Assembly (NCBI RefSeq): GCF_004521915.1
Contig: NZ_SDKD01000005.1
Coordinates: 62,001 to 126,000 of the forward strand
Direction: 5' to 3'
Source: Brevibacillus migulae
Lineage (GTDB): Bacteria > Bacillota > Bacilli > Brevibacillales > Brevibacillaceae
Length of the DNA stretch: 64,000 bases
The number at the start of each line of letters is the position of its first letter. Position 1 is the first letter of the stretch. The notes beneath the pieces were generated by a model, which had not been told where the DNA came from, did not search any database, and worked only from the letters and a program-made list of their open reading frames with translations. Shown one piece after another: positions 56,378 through 64,000 of this stretch. The position numbers were made by a program, and so were the translations under genes.

Positions 56378-57364
56378 TTGACAGAACAGCAACATCGGGA
56401 GGAAGTATTTCAAAGGATAGCACTCGTGCGGGAAGAGATTGCCAAGGCCATGGTAGGGCAGCGGGATGTCATCGAGCAGATGCTTTGGGCGGTATTCAGC
56501 GGTGGGCACGCGCTCTTGGAAGGGGTGCCCGGTCTCGGGAAAACACTGCTGGTGCGTACGCTGTCTCAAGCCTTTGAGCTTTCTTTCCAGCGCGTACAGT
56601 TTACGCCGGACTTGATGCCTGCCGATATTACGGGGACCAACATCCTTCGTGTAGATGAGACCGGGCAGCAGGCCTTTCAATTTCAGGCCGGACCGATTTT
56701 TGCCCATGTCGTGCTTGCGGATGAAATCAACAGGGCCACACCAAAGACGCAAAGCGCTTTGCTGGAAGCCATGCAGGAGCATACCGTCACTGTTGGCGGG
56801 GTGACGCGGCCACTGCCCCAGCCGTTTTTTGTGCTGGCTACGCAAAACCCGTTGGAGCAAGAGGGCACCTACCCCCTGCCAGAGGCGCAGATGGACCGTT
56901 TTCTTGTGAAAATTGATGTGCCATTCCCGACTGAAGAGGAGCTGCGCGAGATTGTGATGCGAACGACGGGAGCGCCGCCTCTGTCTGTGGAAAAAATCGC
57001 GACAGGTGAGCAGATCGCGCAGATTCAGCAAATGGCCAAAGAAACGCTCGTCTCGGAGGATACCTTATCTTTTGCAGTCAAACTGCTGATGGCAACCCAC
57101 CCTTCCCATACTGCGGTAGATGCCGTGAAAAAGTATGTAAAGGCGGGTGCAGGTCCTCGTGGCGTACAGGCGATGATCGCTCTGGCGAAGGTTCGTGCCT
57201 TCATGGCTGGGCGCTATCACGTTTCTTACGAAGATATCGAAGCAGTCGCCATTCCGGCTTTGCGACACCGCGTATTTCTCAATTTTGAAGGAGAGGCCAA
57301 TTGCATTCGTGCGGATGCGATTATCCACGAGCTTCTGCAAATGGTCAGGAATGGGATCTCATGA
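56378..57364 (+). CDS. MoxR-family AAA+ ATPase
   Basis: The 328-residue protein has the MoxR motifs: MVGQRDVIEQM, Walker A GVPGLGKT, Walker B VVLADEINRATPKTQSALLEAMQEH, sensor 1 FVLATQNPLEQEGTYPLPEAQMDRF and sensor 2 near GPRGVQAM. It starts at TTG 56378 with AAAGGAAG ten bases upstream. MoxR ATPases work as chaperones that mature or remodel partner complexes with VWA proteins, and here the DUF58 and VWA genes follow immediately (ATGATG overlap). Confidence 0.93.
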   Translation: MTEQQHREEVFQRIALVREEIAKAMVGQRDVIEQMLWAVFSGGHALLEGVPGLGKTLLVRTLSQAFELSFQRVQFTPDLMPADITGTNILRVDETGQQAFQFQAGPIFAHVVLADEINRATPKTQSALLEAMQEHTVTVGGVTRPLPQPFFVLATQNPLEQEGTYPLPEAQMDRFLVKIDVPFPTEEELREIVMRTTGAPPLSVEKIATGEQIAQIQQMAKETLVSEDTLSFAVKLLMATHPSHTAVDAVKKYVKAGAGPRGVQAMIALAKVRAFMAGRYHVSYEDIEAVAIPALRHRVFLNFEGEANCIRADAIIHELLQMVRNGIS

Positions 57365-58251
57365 TGGAACAGCCGGGCTATTTGTTGGAACCATCGTTCT
57401 TGCGCCAGCTGGATCGTTTGCAGATTACCAGCAGGCGAATGGCCAGCGGTGCGCGTGCGGGGAAACGAAGATCGCGGCATATGGGGAGCTCCATTGAATT
57501 TGCCGATTATCGTGCTTATGCACCGGGGGATGATCTTCGTCAGCTGGATTGGAATGCCTATGCACGCACTGGCAAATTGTTTGTCAAAAGGTTTATGGAT
57601 GAGACGGACATGCATGTCTCTTTGTACATCGATTGCAGCAAGTCGATGGACTATGGAACGCCGACAAAACTTTCGGTGGCGGTGCGATTGGCGGCTGCTC
57701 TCGGCTATCTTTCCTTGCATCAGTTTGATTATGTCTCGGTATTCGCAATTGACGGAGAAGTGCGTTCCGCGCTTCGTTCTTTGCATGGGAAAGGAAAGGT
57801 GCAAAGCTTCTTTGACTTTCTCTCGCGGCTGCAGCCGGACGGACGGGGAGATTTGCAGCAAGCCTTGACTTCGGGCAGCGCCATCCATGGCAAGGCAGGC
57901 GTCTCTCTCGTGTTTTCCGATTTTTTGTTCGAACGCGGGGTGGAGGAGGGACTCTCCTATTTGCAAGCCGCCCATCAGGAGGTCATCCTCATTCACCTGC
58001 TGGCAGCGGAAGAACGAAACCCCAGCTATGAAGGGGAACTGCGCCTGATCGACAGCGAGACGGGGGATTACAGAGAGATCGCCATGTCGCCGCGCTTGGT
58101 TGACGAGTATCAGGTGTCCATGCAAGCGTATCAGAAGCAGCTTGCGAGCTATGCTTTTGGACGTGGCATGCATTATGTGACCGTCCATGCGGAAGATTCG
58201 CTCGAGACGATCCTATTTCGCGTTTTCCAACAAGCGGGAATCATTCGGTAA
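57361..58251 (+). CDS. DUF58 (VWA-like) protein
   Basis: The 296-residue protein has the DUF58 block YRAYAPGDDLRQLDWNAYAR at 50-69 and a degenerate VWA fold beginning VSLYIDCSKSMDYG, a D-x-S-x-S MIDAS-like motif that reads DCSKS. It overlaps the MoxR gene. DUF58 proteins accompany MoxR in nearly all such operons and probably are its adaptor or substrate. No membrane helices are visible, so it is cytoplasmic. Confidence 0.9.
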   Translation: MMEQPGYLLEPSFLRQLDRLQITSRRMASGARAGKRRSRHMGSSIEFADYRAYAPGDDLRQLDWNAYARTGKLFVKRFMDETDMHVSLYIDCSKSMDYGTPTKLSVAVRLAAALGYLSLHQFDYVSVFAIDGEVRSALRSLHGKGKVQSFFDFLSRLQPDGRGDLQQALTSGSAIHGKAGVSLVFSDFLFERGVEEGLSYLQAAHQEVILIHLLAAEERNPSYEGELRLIDSETGDYREIAMSPRLVDEYQVSMQAYQKQLASYAFGRGMHYVTVHAEDSLETILFRVFQQAGIIR

Positions 58252-58260
58252 AGGGGGGAT

Positions 58261-60126
58261 ATGATGCAATGGCTGGCGCTGCAATATGTATGGGTTTCCT
58301 TGATCATTCCTGCCATTCTGGTCCTTTACCTATTGAAACGAAAATATGAGGAGCGGACCATTTCGAGCGTTCTGTTATGGCAGCAAGTCCTACAGATTCG
58401 GGAGGTCAGCCGCCCGTTTCAACGGTTGCGCAACCATCTGCTCTTGCTGCTGCAGTTGTTGATCGCGCTGCTCTTGCTGCTTGCGTTGATCAAGCCCGCC
58501 ATCTCTGGCGAAGGCATGATCGCGGAGCATACGGTCGTCGTTATCGATACCTCCGGCAGCATGGGCGCAAAAGAAGGAAATGTGACCCGTTTCCAACTGG
58601 CGAAAAAGCAGGCAGCCTCACTCATTGAAAAGCTGGGAAATGGACAGACGATGACCCTGATAGAGGCCGGCAACGTACCGCGTGTCCTCCTTTCGCATAG
58701 CGGTGATCAGGATGCTCTTCTGGAGCAATTGAATTCGCTGTCTTTGCGCTATGGAACGACAGATACGCTGGCGGCTCTTTCACTTGCCAGAGCCATCGCC
58801 GCCTCGGTACCTGGCAGTGGCGTCATGTGGTTTGGCGATGGGGCTGCAGGAAAGCTTGAAGATCACGCACTGGCTGGCTTTACCCCGGATACGTTTCGTT
58901 TTATTCAGACGGGATCAAGCAAGGAAAATGTCTCGATCGGAGCATTTGTCACACAGCCGGGACAATCAGGCTGGATCGGACTGGTGCGGGTGGACAATCA
59001 TGGCGCCCAAAAACGGCAAGGAACGCTCATGATTTATGACGTCAACCATCAGCTGCTAGCCGCAAAGCCATTTGAGGCGGGAGCCAATGAAAGCCAGTCG
59101 CTCACGGTTGCCAACCTGCCTGCGAGTCCTGCCTATGAGGTGGTTCTTGATCTGGCTGCGGATGGTCTCATGGCTGACAATCGTCAATGGAGCATACCGA
59201 CTGCAAGTGGAACGGCGCGAGTCATTCTCGTATCGCCGGGAGGGAATCGCTTTCTTCACGAGGCGTTAAAACTGAGGCGCATTCAAGTGGAAATAATGAC
59301 CCAATTACCTTCAAATATCACAAATACGCCAGATCTATGGATCTTTGACGGAGTCGTACCCGAACAGCTGCCACCAGGGAACGTGCTGCTCATCGGTCCG
59401 AACAAAGCGGCCAGCTGGTTGCCCTTTCAAGGAAAGACGAAAGAAATCAGGACGTTGAAAACGATGGATCAGACACATCCGGTGATGCGCTATGCAGATT
59501 TCCGGCAGCTGCATGTAAATGAAACAGCTCGCGTCGCTCCCATGAAGGATATGAAGAGTTTGCTGCAATCTGGTGAGGTTCCGCTCATTCTTGCGGGGAA
59601 CATCGAAGGGAGACGAAGCGTGATTCTCGGCTTTGACCTGCACCAATCCGATTTGCCGTTGCGCACGGCATTTCCGATCTTGATGCAAAATGTCTTAACC
59701 TGGTTGACACCCGTTCAATCCGCTCCCTTCGAAGCGGGGCAGCCAGGCAGCGTTATGACGATCCCACTGACTCCAGGGGCAAAGGATCGATCAATCGTTC
59801 TGCCGGATGGAAACAAGGTCGAGCTGCAGGAAAGCGGTACAAGCTTTCTGTTTCAAGTGCCTGAACAGGTAGGACTTTACCGCTTGGAAGAACGGATGGA
59901 TGGGAAAATCACGCAGCGACTATTTCAAGTGAGCATGCAGGAGGAAGAAAAGGATATCACGCCATCCAGATTACAGGTAGAGATTGGAGAAGAGGCCCCG
60001 ACAAAATCAGCATCAGAGAATAGTGTTCGCGGTATCAACAGCTACCAGACGTTTACGGGGTGGCTGATCTTGATCGCCCTCGTCATCTTGTTTACGGAAT
60101 GGAGGGTGTATCAACGTGGTTATTAA
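58261..60126 (+). CDS. BatA-like membrane VWA protein
   Basis: The 621-residue protein has an N-terminal BatA-type segment with two membrane helices (residues 6-25 and 58-82, HLLLLLQLLIALLLLLALI). A VWA domain (about 90-270) with intact MIDAS DTSGSMG follows, then a beta-rich part and a final helix near 600. The start ATG follows GGGGGG. The VWA domain would face outside the cytoplasmic membrane. It corresponds to the BatA/BatB class of MoxR-associated proteins. Its end overlaps the next gene by 11 bases. Confidence 0.88.
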   Translation: MMQWLALQYVWVSLIIPAILVLYLLKRKYEERTISSVLLWQQVLQIREVSRPFQRLRNHLLLLLQLLIALLLLLALIKPAISGEGMIAEHTVVVIDTSGSMGAKEGNVTRFQLAKKQAASLIEKLGNGQTMTLIEAGNVPRVLLSHSGDQDALLEQLNSLSLRYGTTDTLAALSLARAIAASVPGSGVMWFGDGAAGKLEDHALAGFTPDTFRFIQTGSSKENVSIGAFVTQPGQSGWIGLVRVDNHGAQKRQGTLMIYDVNHQLLAAKPFEAGANESQSLTVANLPASPAYEVVLDLAADGLMADNRQWSIPTASGTARVILVSPGGNRFLHEALKLRRIQVEIMTQLPSNITNTPDLWIFDGVVPEQLPPGNVLLIGPNKAASWLPFQGKTKEIRTLKTMDQTHPVMRYADFRQLHVNETARVAPMKDMKSLLQSGEVPLILAGNIEGRRSVILGFDLHQSDLPLRTAFPILMQNVLTWLTPVQSAPFEAGQPGSVMTIPLTPGAKDRSIVLPDGNKVELQESGTSFLFQVPEQVGLYRLEERMDGKITQRLFQVSMQEEEKDITPSRLQVEIGEEAPTKSASENSVRGINSYQTFTGWLILIALVILFTEWRVYQRGY

Positions 60127-62953
60127 TTTTATGCAGCCATATGCCTTGCTGTTGCTCGCGCCAGCCATTTGGATAATCGTGCGATGGTGGCGCAAGCAGC
60201 GGCGGATGATTCCTTCGCAGCGATGGCTCATCGGCAGTCTGCGAATGCTTCTCTTTCTTTTGCTGATTCTGGCAATGGCCGGTACTCATTTGCTCTTTCC
60301 CGTACAAGCAGAAACCGTGATTTTCGTCGTAGATAGGTCCGCCTCGATGAATCAGGATCAGCGTGCGATTTCCTTTCTACAGGAATCGATCAAGCAGAAA
60401 AGAGCGATCGATCAGTATGGTATTGTATCCTTTGGGCAAACAGCCGCCGTTGAACAGCCGATCACCACTAGCCCTGACATGACGGCATTGGGTGTCGAGG
60501 TGGGACCGCATGCGACCAACTTGGCGGATGGCATACGTCTGGCATCAGGCTTGATCCCGAGTATGTCCAGAGGGAAAATCGTGCTGCTTACGGATGGATT
60601 GGCTACCCATGGTGATGCGACCCAGGAGATCAAGCTGGCTCGTGAACGCGGTATCGCTTTTCAGGCGGTATCCTTACAGCAGCCTTCTGGAGAGGAGGTC
60701 GTCTTGTCCGCCATGGAAGTGCCGGATCGCTTGTATGCAGGCGAAGAATTTCAGCTGAAGGTCGCAGTGGAAAGTACGGTTTCGACCAAGGCCACCATCC
60801 GTTTGTATGAAGGAAACCGTGAGCTGGGGAGCAAGCAAATCACGGTTGAACAAGGGAGCAACCAGTTTTTGTTCCCGCAATCCGGCGTCAGAGAAGGATT
60901 TCACCGTTATCGGGTGGAGATCAGCACAGTCGAGGATACCATCAAGGTAAACAATCAGGCTTATGCTTTTACGCATGTGCAGGGAACACCGCGCGTCTTG
61001 ATCGTGGAGGGTCACGCACATGCAGCGAAAAATCTGGTGAATGCCCTGCGTGCCGGTACGACTCAAGTGGATGTGATGGAACCCGCGCGTTTGCCAAAAC
61101 AGATGGAAGACTATCGGCAGTATGCTTCGATTATTTTGGCCGATGTGGATGCGACGCAAATGGGTGTACATGATATGGAACGCATTCGCTCGGCGGTAGC
61201 TGACTTTGGCGTTGGCCTTGTCATGACAGGCGGATCCAGCGGCTTTGGCATGGGTGGCTGGTTTAAAACGCCGATCGAAGAAGCACTCCCGGTGCATATG
61301 GATTTGCGAGGAAAAGAAAAGCTTCCTTCCCTCGGCCTTGTGTTGGTCATCGATAAATCCGGCAGCATGAGTGCTGATCCCAGCGGCGGAAACAAAATGG
61401 AATTGGCCAAGGAAGCTGCCATTCGCGCGACTGAAATGCTGGGTGACAAGGATCATGTGGGGGTAGTTGCCTTCGATGGAGAACCGTGGGTCGTCGTACC
61501 GCCGCAGTCGGTGGCGAATCTGCCGCACATCCATCAGCAAATCGGATCGATTTTTCCAAATGGCGGGACGGATATTTTCCCGGCGCTTCAAGTCGCTTAT
61601 GATCAGATCAAAAGCATGCAAACGCAACGGAAGCATGTCATCCTGCTCACGGATGGTCAATCGGGACGCGATGATGATTATCAAGGACTGCTGCAGATGA
61701 TGACGGGAGAGAACATCACTGTGTCCACGGTCGCAGTCGGGGATGACGCGGATATCGGTTTGCTCGAGGAGATTGCCCAGGCAGGAAAAGGGCGATTTTA
61801 TCAAGCGACAGATCCGGGGACGATCCCGCAAATCTTTTCAAAAGAAACCGCGTTGGCGAGTCGCGCTTTTATCGTCGAGAAGCCGCAGGTCCCGATGCAA
61901 ACGGGCGCGGCCGATTGGCAGTCGCTCTCGCAGGGTCTCCCGCCCATTCATGCCTATGTGACGACGACGGCGAAACAAACGGCGGAAAAGGTGTTGCTTA
62001 CCGCTGATCAAGACCCGCTCCTATCCCGATGGCAATATGGGCTCGGACGATCCGTTGCCTGGACATCGGATCTGGAAGGGAAATGGTCGGCTCATTGGGT
62101 GGTCTGGGGTGGCTTTAGCCGCTTCTGGAATGAAGTCGTAAGCTGGACATTTCCGCAAATTTCCCAAGGTCAATGGAAAACACAGATTCAAGTAGAGGGG
62201 AACAAAGGGATCGTAACAGTTACGTTGCCATCTGCTGCAGCTACCCCGCAAACGATGGAGGCGGTGGTGGTCAATGAGCAGATCCATCGAGAAGCCATCA
62301 CCCTAAAGCCGATTGCTCCGGGAACCCTGCGTGGTGAGTTTGCCGCCGCCGAACCAGGCACGTATCTGCTTCAGGTAAATGAGAAAATTGGAGAAAAGAT
62401 CACCGCCAGCCAAACTGCTGGATTAACCATCTCCTACTCGCCAGAATACGGGCTGCGTCGTAATGGTGATGCTCGCTTGCAGGAAATGATCCTAGCTGGA
62501 GATGGACAGCTAATAACTGAACCAGCACTCGTATTCGCCAATGATCTCCCGCAAAAGTGGGAAAGTCAGCCGATCGCTGATTTGCTGCTGTTACTGGCTG
62601 CACTGCTGTTGCCGTTCGATGTCGCAGCAAGGCGTCTTCCATGGCCAAAGCAATGGGGGAAGCGGTTAAAACAGGAAATTCACGCGGATAAACGAATAGA
62701 CGAGAAGGCGTCTTCACCAGCTGCCAGCTTTTTTGGCGATCTGACAAGCAAAAAAGAAAAACGCTGGGAGCATCTGCATAAAGAGAGATCGGTCCAGACG
62801 ATTGAGCCAAAAACACCGGAGCGACAAGCCGCGAATCGATCGAGACAACCAAGCGCAGAGGTTGCTCAGCCGAAAACAACCAATGCTGAATCTGGCAATG
62901 GGCAAGCACAAATATTCAACCGGCTGCTGGATGCGAAGAAACGAAAGAGCTAG
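60116..62953 (+). CDS. Large membrane protein with two VWA domains and GATase-like domain
   Basis: The 945-residue product starts at GTG 60116 (GGAGGGTG eight bases upstream). Two N-terminal helices lead to VWA 1 (FVVDRSASMN, near 68), a beta domain and a glutamine-amidotransferase-like domain (RVLIVEGHAHAAKNL, GVGLVMTGGSSGFG) that lacks a clear catalytic cysteine. VWA 2 (LVIDKSGSMS, near 412, with GGTDIFPAL) follows, then a beta region, a helix near 825 and a charged, probably cytoplasmic tail of about 100 residues ending DAKKRKS. VWA 1 has DRSAS where DxSxS needs only D, S and S, so both MIDAS sites may bind metal. Last gene of the operon. Confidence 0.88.
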   Translation: MVINFMQPYALLLLAPAIWIIVRWWRKQRRMIPSQRWLIGSLRMLLFLLLILAMAGTHLLFPVQAETVIFVVDRSASMNQDQRAISFLQESIKQKRAIDQYGIVSFGQTAAVEQPITTSPDMTALGVEVGPHATNLADGIRLASGLIPSMSRGKIVLLTDGLATHGDATQEIKLARERGIAFQAVSLQQPSGEEVVLSAMEVPDRLYAGEEFQLKVAVESTVSTKATIRLYEGNRELGSKQITVEQGSNQFLFPQSGVREGFHRYRVEISTVEDTIKVNNQAYAFTHVQGTPRVLIVEGHAHAAKNLVNALRAGTTQVDVMEPARLPKQMEDYRQYASIILADVDATQMGVHDMERIRSAVADFGVGLVMTGGSSGFGMGGWFKTPIEEALPVHMDLRGKEKLPSLGLVLVIDKSGSMSADPSGGNKMELAKEAAIRATEMLGDKDHVGVVAFDGEPWVVVPPQSVANLPHIHQQIGSIFPNGGTDIFPALQVAYDQIKSMQTQRKHVILLTDGQSGRDDDYQGLLQMMTGENITVSTVAVGDDADIGLLEEIAQAGKGRFYQATDPGTIPQIFSKETALASRAFIVEKPQVPMQTGAADWQSLSQGLPPIHAYVTTTAKQTAEKVLLTADQDPLLSRWQYGLGRSVAWTSDLEGKWSAHWVVWGGFSRFWNEVVSWTFPQISQGQWKTQIQVEGNKGIVTVTLPSAAATPQTMEAVVVNEQIHREAITLKPIAPGTLRGEFAAAEPGTYLLQVNEKIGEKITASQTAGLTISYSPEYGLRRNGDARLQEMILAGDGQLITEPALVFANDLPQKWESQPIADLLLLLAALLLPFDVAARRLPWPKQWGKRLKQEIHADKRIDEKASSPAASFFGDLTSKKEKRWEHLHKERSVQTIEPKTPERQAANRSRQPSAEVAQPKTTNAESGNGQAQIFNRLLDAKKRKS

Positions 62954-62993
62954 GTTTCACTAGGGGAAAATGGCTGGCAATCGATGCATTCAT

Positions 62994-63022
62994 AAAAAAT
63001 GTGACAAATGTCACATTTTTTT
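62994..63022. terminator. Perfect bidirectional hairpin, also matches TGTGA-N6-TCACA
   Basis: AAAAAATGTGAC and GTCACATTTTTT form a 12-base perfect inverted repeat around AAAT, 41 bases after the VWA operon. It is a textbook terminator. The core also matches the CRP/FNR-type box TGTGA-N6-TCACA exactly, so a regulatory role for the MFS gene downstream cannot be excluded. Confidence 0.8.
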
Positions 63023-63106
63023 GTTGTCATGAAAGCGCCTTCTTGCTAGTATAAGAATAGATGTGAACAATTCGTGACATAAAGAAACTTTTGCTAGATA
63101 AGGAAT

Positions 63107-63249
63107 AGGATCGCCCTGTCACCTGTTTAGCCTAAGCTTTCGTAACGTTGTGGGTTGTTGGTAAAAAGCAGCGATCCTGTTGTATACCAACCACTGCATG
63201 CTTTCTCGTCATGTTTTTTGGTGACTGGAAAATGAGCAGTGGTTTTTTT
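63107..63249 (+). promoter_or_regulatory. Structured leader with attenuator upstream of MFS gene
   Basis: AGGATCGC (63107) pairs with GCGATCCT (63171), enclosing about 56 bases. Further on, AACCACTGC (63189) pairs with GCAGTGGTT (63236), followed by TTTTT, forming a terminator with a long loop. The arrangement of closed domain plus terminator is that of a cis-acting attenuator or riboswitch; I do not recognise the aptamer class. The gene-free stretch 62954-63338 holds this element and the hairpin at 62994; nothing else could be recognised. Confidence 0.45.
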
Positions 63250-63338
63250 GTGTGATCGTCAACACTTTCCACAAAAGGTGACAGGCGTTGCGCCAAAGGG
63301 AGTAGCGTCCTTATTCTATCAACTGGGAGGAGAACACA

Positions 63339-64000
63339 TTGAGCAACCACAAAAACCGTTGGCTGATCGCCGCTTCGGCAGTGGGCATTCACATTTCCAT
63401 CGGATCTGTCTATGCCTGGAGTGTCTTCACAAAGCCGATCACCGCACAGCTGGGCTGGAGTTTAAAAGAGGCCCAATTCACGTTTAGTATCGCGATTCTA
63501 TTTCTGGGTCTGTCTGCTGCCTTTCTCGGACATTTTGTGGAGAAGCATGGCCCACGCAAAGCTGGCATTTTATCTACATTATTCTTTGGCATTGGGATTG
63601 CAGGATCCGGATTGGCGATACAGCTGGAGAGTCTGTGGCTTCTTTACTTTTTCTATGGTGTCTTGGGAGGGATTGGCCTCGGGGTAGGTTATATCACGCC
63701 GGTATCGACCTTGGTTAAATGGTTCCCAGACCGTCGCGGTTTGGCGACTGGCCTAGCGATCATGGGTTTCGGTTTTGCTTCGTTGATCAGCAGCCCGATC
63801 ATGCAAGCATTGATTGTCAACGTGGGCATAGCAAATACATTTTACATATTGGGTGCAGCTTATTTCGTGATCATGCTGGCGTCCGCACAGTACCTGGAAC
63901 CGCCAAAAGAGGGCTGGGTACCGGCAGGCATGAAACAAGGCGGAGCTGCTGTCGTGAAGAAAAGAGCGGATTTGTCTCAATTGACTGCGAATGAAGCGGT
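63339..64000 (+). CDS. Oxalate/formate antiporter-like MFS transporter, 3' end beyond window
   Basis: The gene starts at TTG 63339, six bases after GGGAGGAG, and is open to the window edge (220 full codons). The product begins MSNHKNRWLIAASAVGIHI and has SIGSVYAWSVFTKPI, the start typical of OxlT-type MFS carriers. GHFVEKHGPRKAG follows, then GGIGLGVGYITPVSTLVKWFPDRRGLATGLAIMGFGFAS. About six helices are visible. The substrate is probably a small carboxylate, but this family is often misnamed and I do not assign it. The gene is absent from a closed-ORF list because its stop lies outside. Confidence 0.85.
   Translation, partial: MSNHKNRWLIAASAVGIHISIGSVYAWSVFTKPITAQLGWSLKEAQFTFSIAILFLGLSAAFLGHFVEKHGPRKAGILSTLFFGIGIAGSGLAIQLESLWLLYFFYGVLGGIGLGVGYITPVSTLVKWFPDRRGLATGLAIMGFGFASLISSPIMQALIVNVGIANTFYILGAAYFVIMLASAQYLEPPKEGWVPAGMKQGGAAVVKKRADLSQLTANEA

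Noticed and set aside
57226..58188. 320-codon minus-strand frame opposite the MoxR/DUF58 junction
   Set aside because: Shadow of the DUF58 gene, whose motifs and operon overlaps are clear.
60674..61831. 385-codon minus-strand frame opposite the two-VWA gene
   Set aside because: Shadow of a conserved, motif-bearing gene on the plus strand; no start signal.

Overview
The window looks like part of the chromosome of an endospore-forming, S-layer-bearing Gram-positive bacterium, most probably Brevibacillus or a close relative in the Paenibacillaceae. The evidence is strong AAGGAGG-type ribosome binding sites, frequent TTG and GTG starts, a tlp spore protein gene, a SleL-type cortex-lytic enzyme, kapB, SLH-domain surface proteins, a long collagen-like protein inside a glycosylation locus, and cobalamin and TPP riboswitches. 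The assignment is inferred from gene content, because no rRNA or other marker gene is present.

Layout. Positions 1-4343 hold small and poorly known genes: two tiny membrane proteins on the minus strand, an orphan PD-(D/E)XK nuclease-like protein, the stump of an HXXEE gene, two secreted proteins of unknown role and a DUF952 gene. Positions 4351-13939 are one cobalamin-riboswitch operon. It encodes two alpha/alpha-toroid proteins, two DUF4430 proteins (the fold of the C-terminal domain of transcobalamin and intrinsic factor), and a complete ECF transporter (S, T and a fused double ATPase). I read it as a corrinoid capture-and-uptake system in which the two halves of a transcobalamin-like receptor are separate polypeptides, some of them anchored by SLH domains. 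Positions 13937-21879 hold housekeeping and sporulation genes (tlp, an aldo/keto reductase, mnmA, an ACT protein, a thioredoxin-like protein, sleL, DUF2203, alaX, kapB). Positions 22071-27997 are a TPP-riboswitch operon for thiazole synthesis and pyrimidine salvage (thiS, thiG, tenA, thiZXY), followed by a ylmB-like deformylase gene that carries a frameshift.

Positions 28085-28445 hold a CDGSH iron-sulfur gene and an overlapping tiny membrane-protein gene. Positions 28737-49512 form a spore-surface-type glycosylation locus. It has six glycosyltransferases, a nucleotide-sugar dehydrogenase, a Gfo/Idh/MocA oxidoreductase, two DegT-type aminotransferases, two SDR epimerases and two left-handed beta-helix acyltransferases. 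These surround a 1098-residue collagen-like protein with about 313 Gly-X-Y triplets, nearly all Gly-Ala-Thr. A second protein, a YVTN beta-propeller, carries the same N-terminal domain as the collagen-like protein. The enzyme set fits synthesis of a UDP-2,3-diamino-uronic-acid-type sugar and its transfer to the abundant threonines.

Positions 50427-62953 are one eight-gene operon. An ABC-2-type exporter and a large membrane protein are followed by a Gln-rich coiled-coil protein, a MoxR AAA+ ATPase, a DUF58 protein and two membrane proteins with VWA domains. The window ends in the first 220 codons of an oxalate/formate-antiporter-like MFS gene with a structured leader. I saw no tRNA, rRNA, CRISPR array, insertion sequence or prophage.
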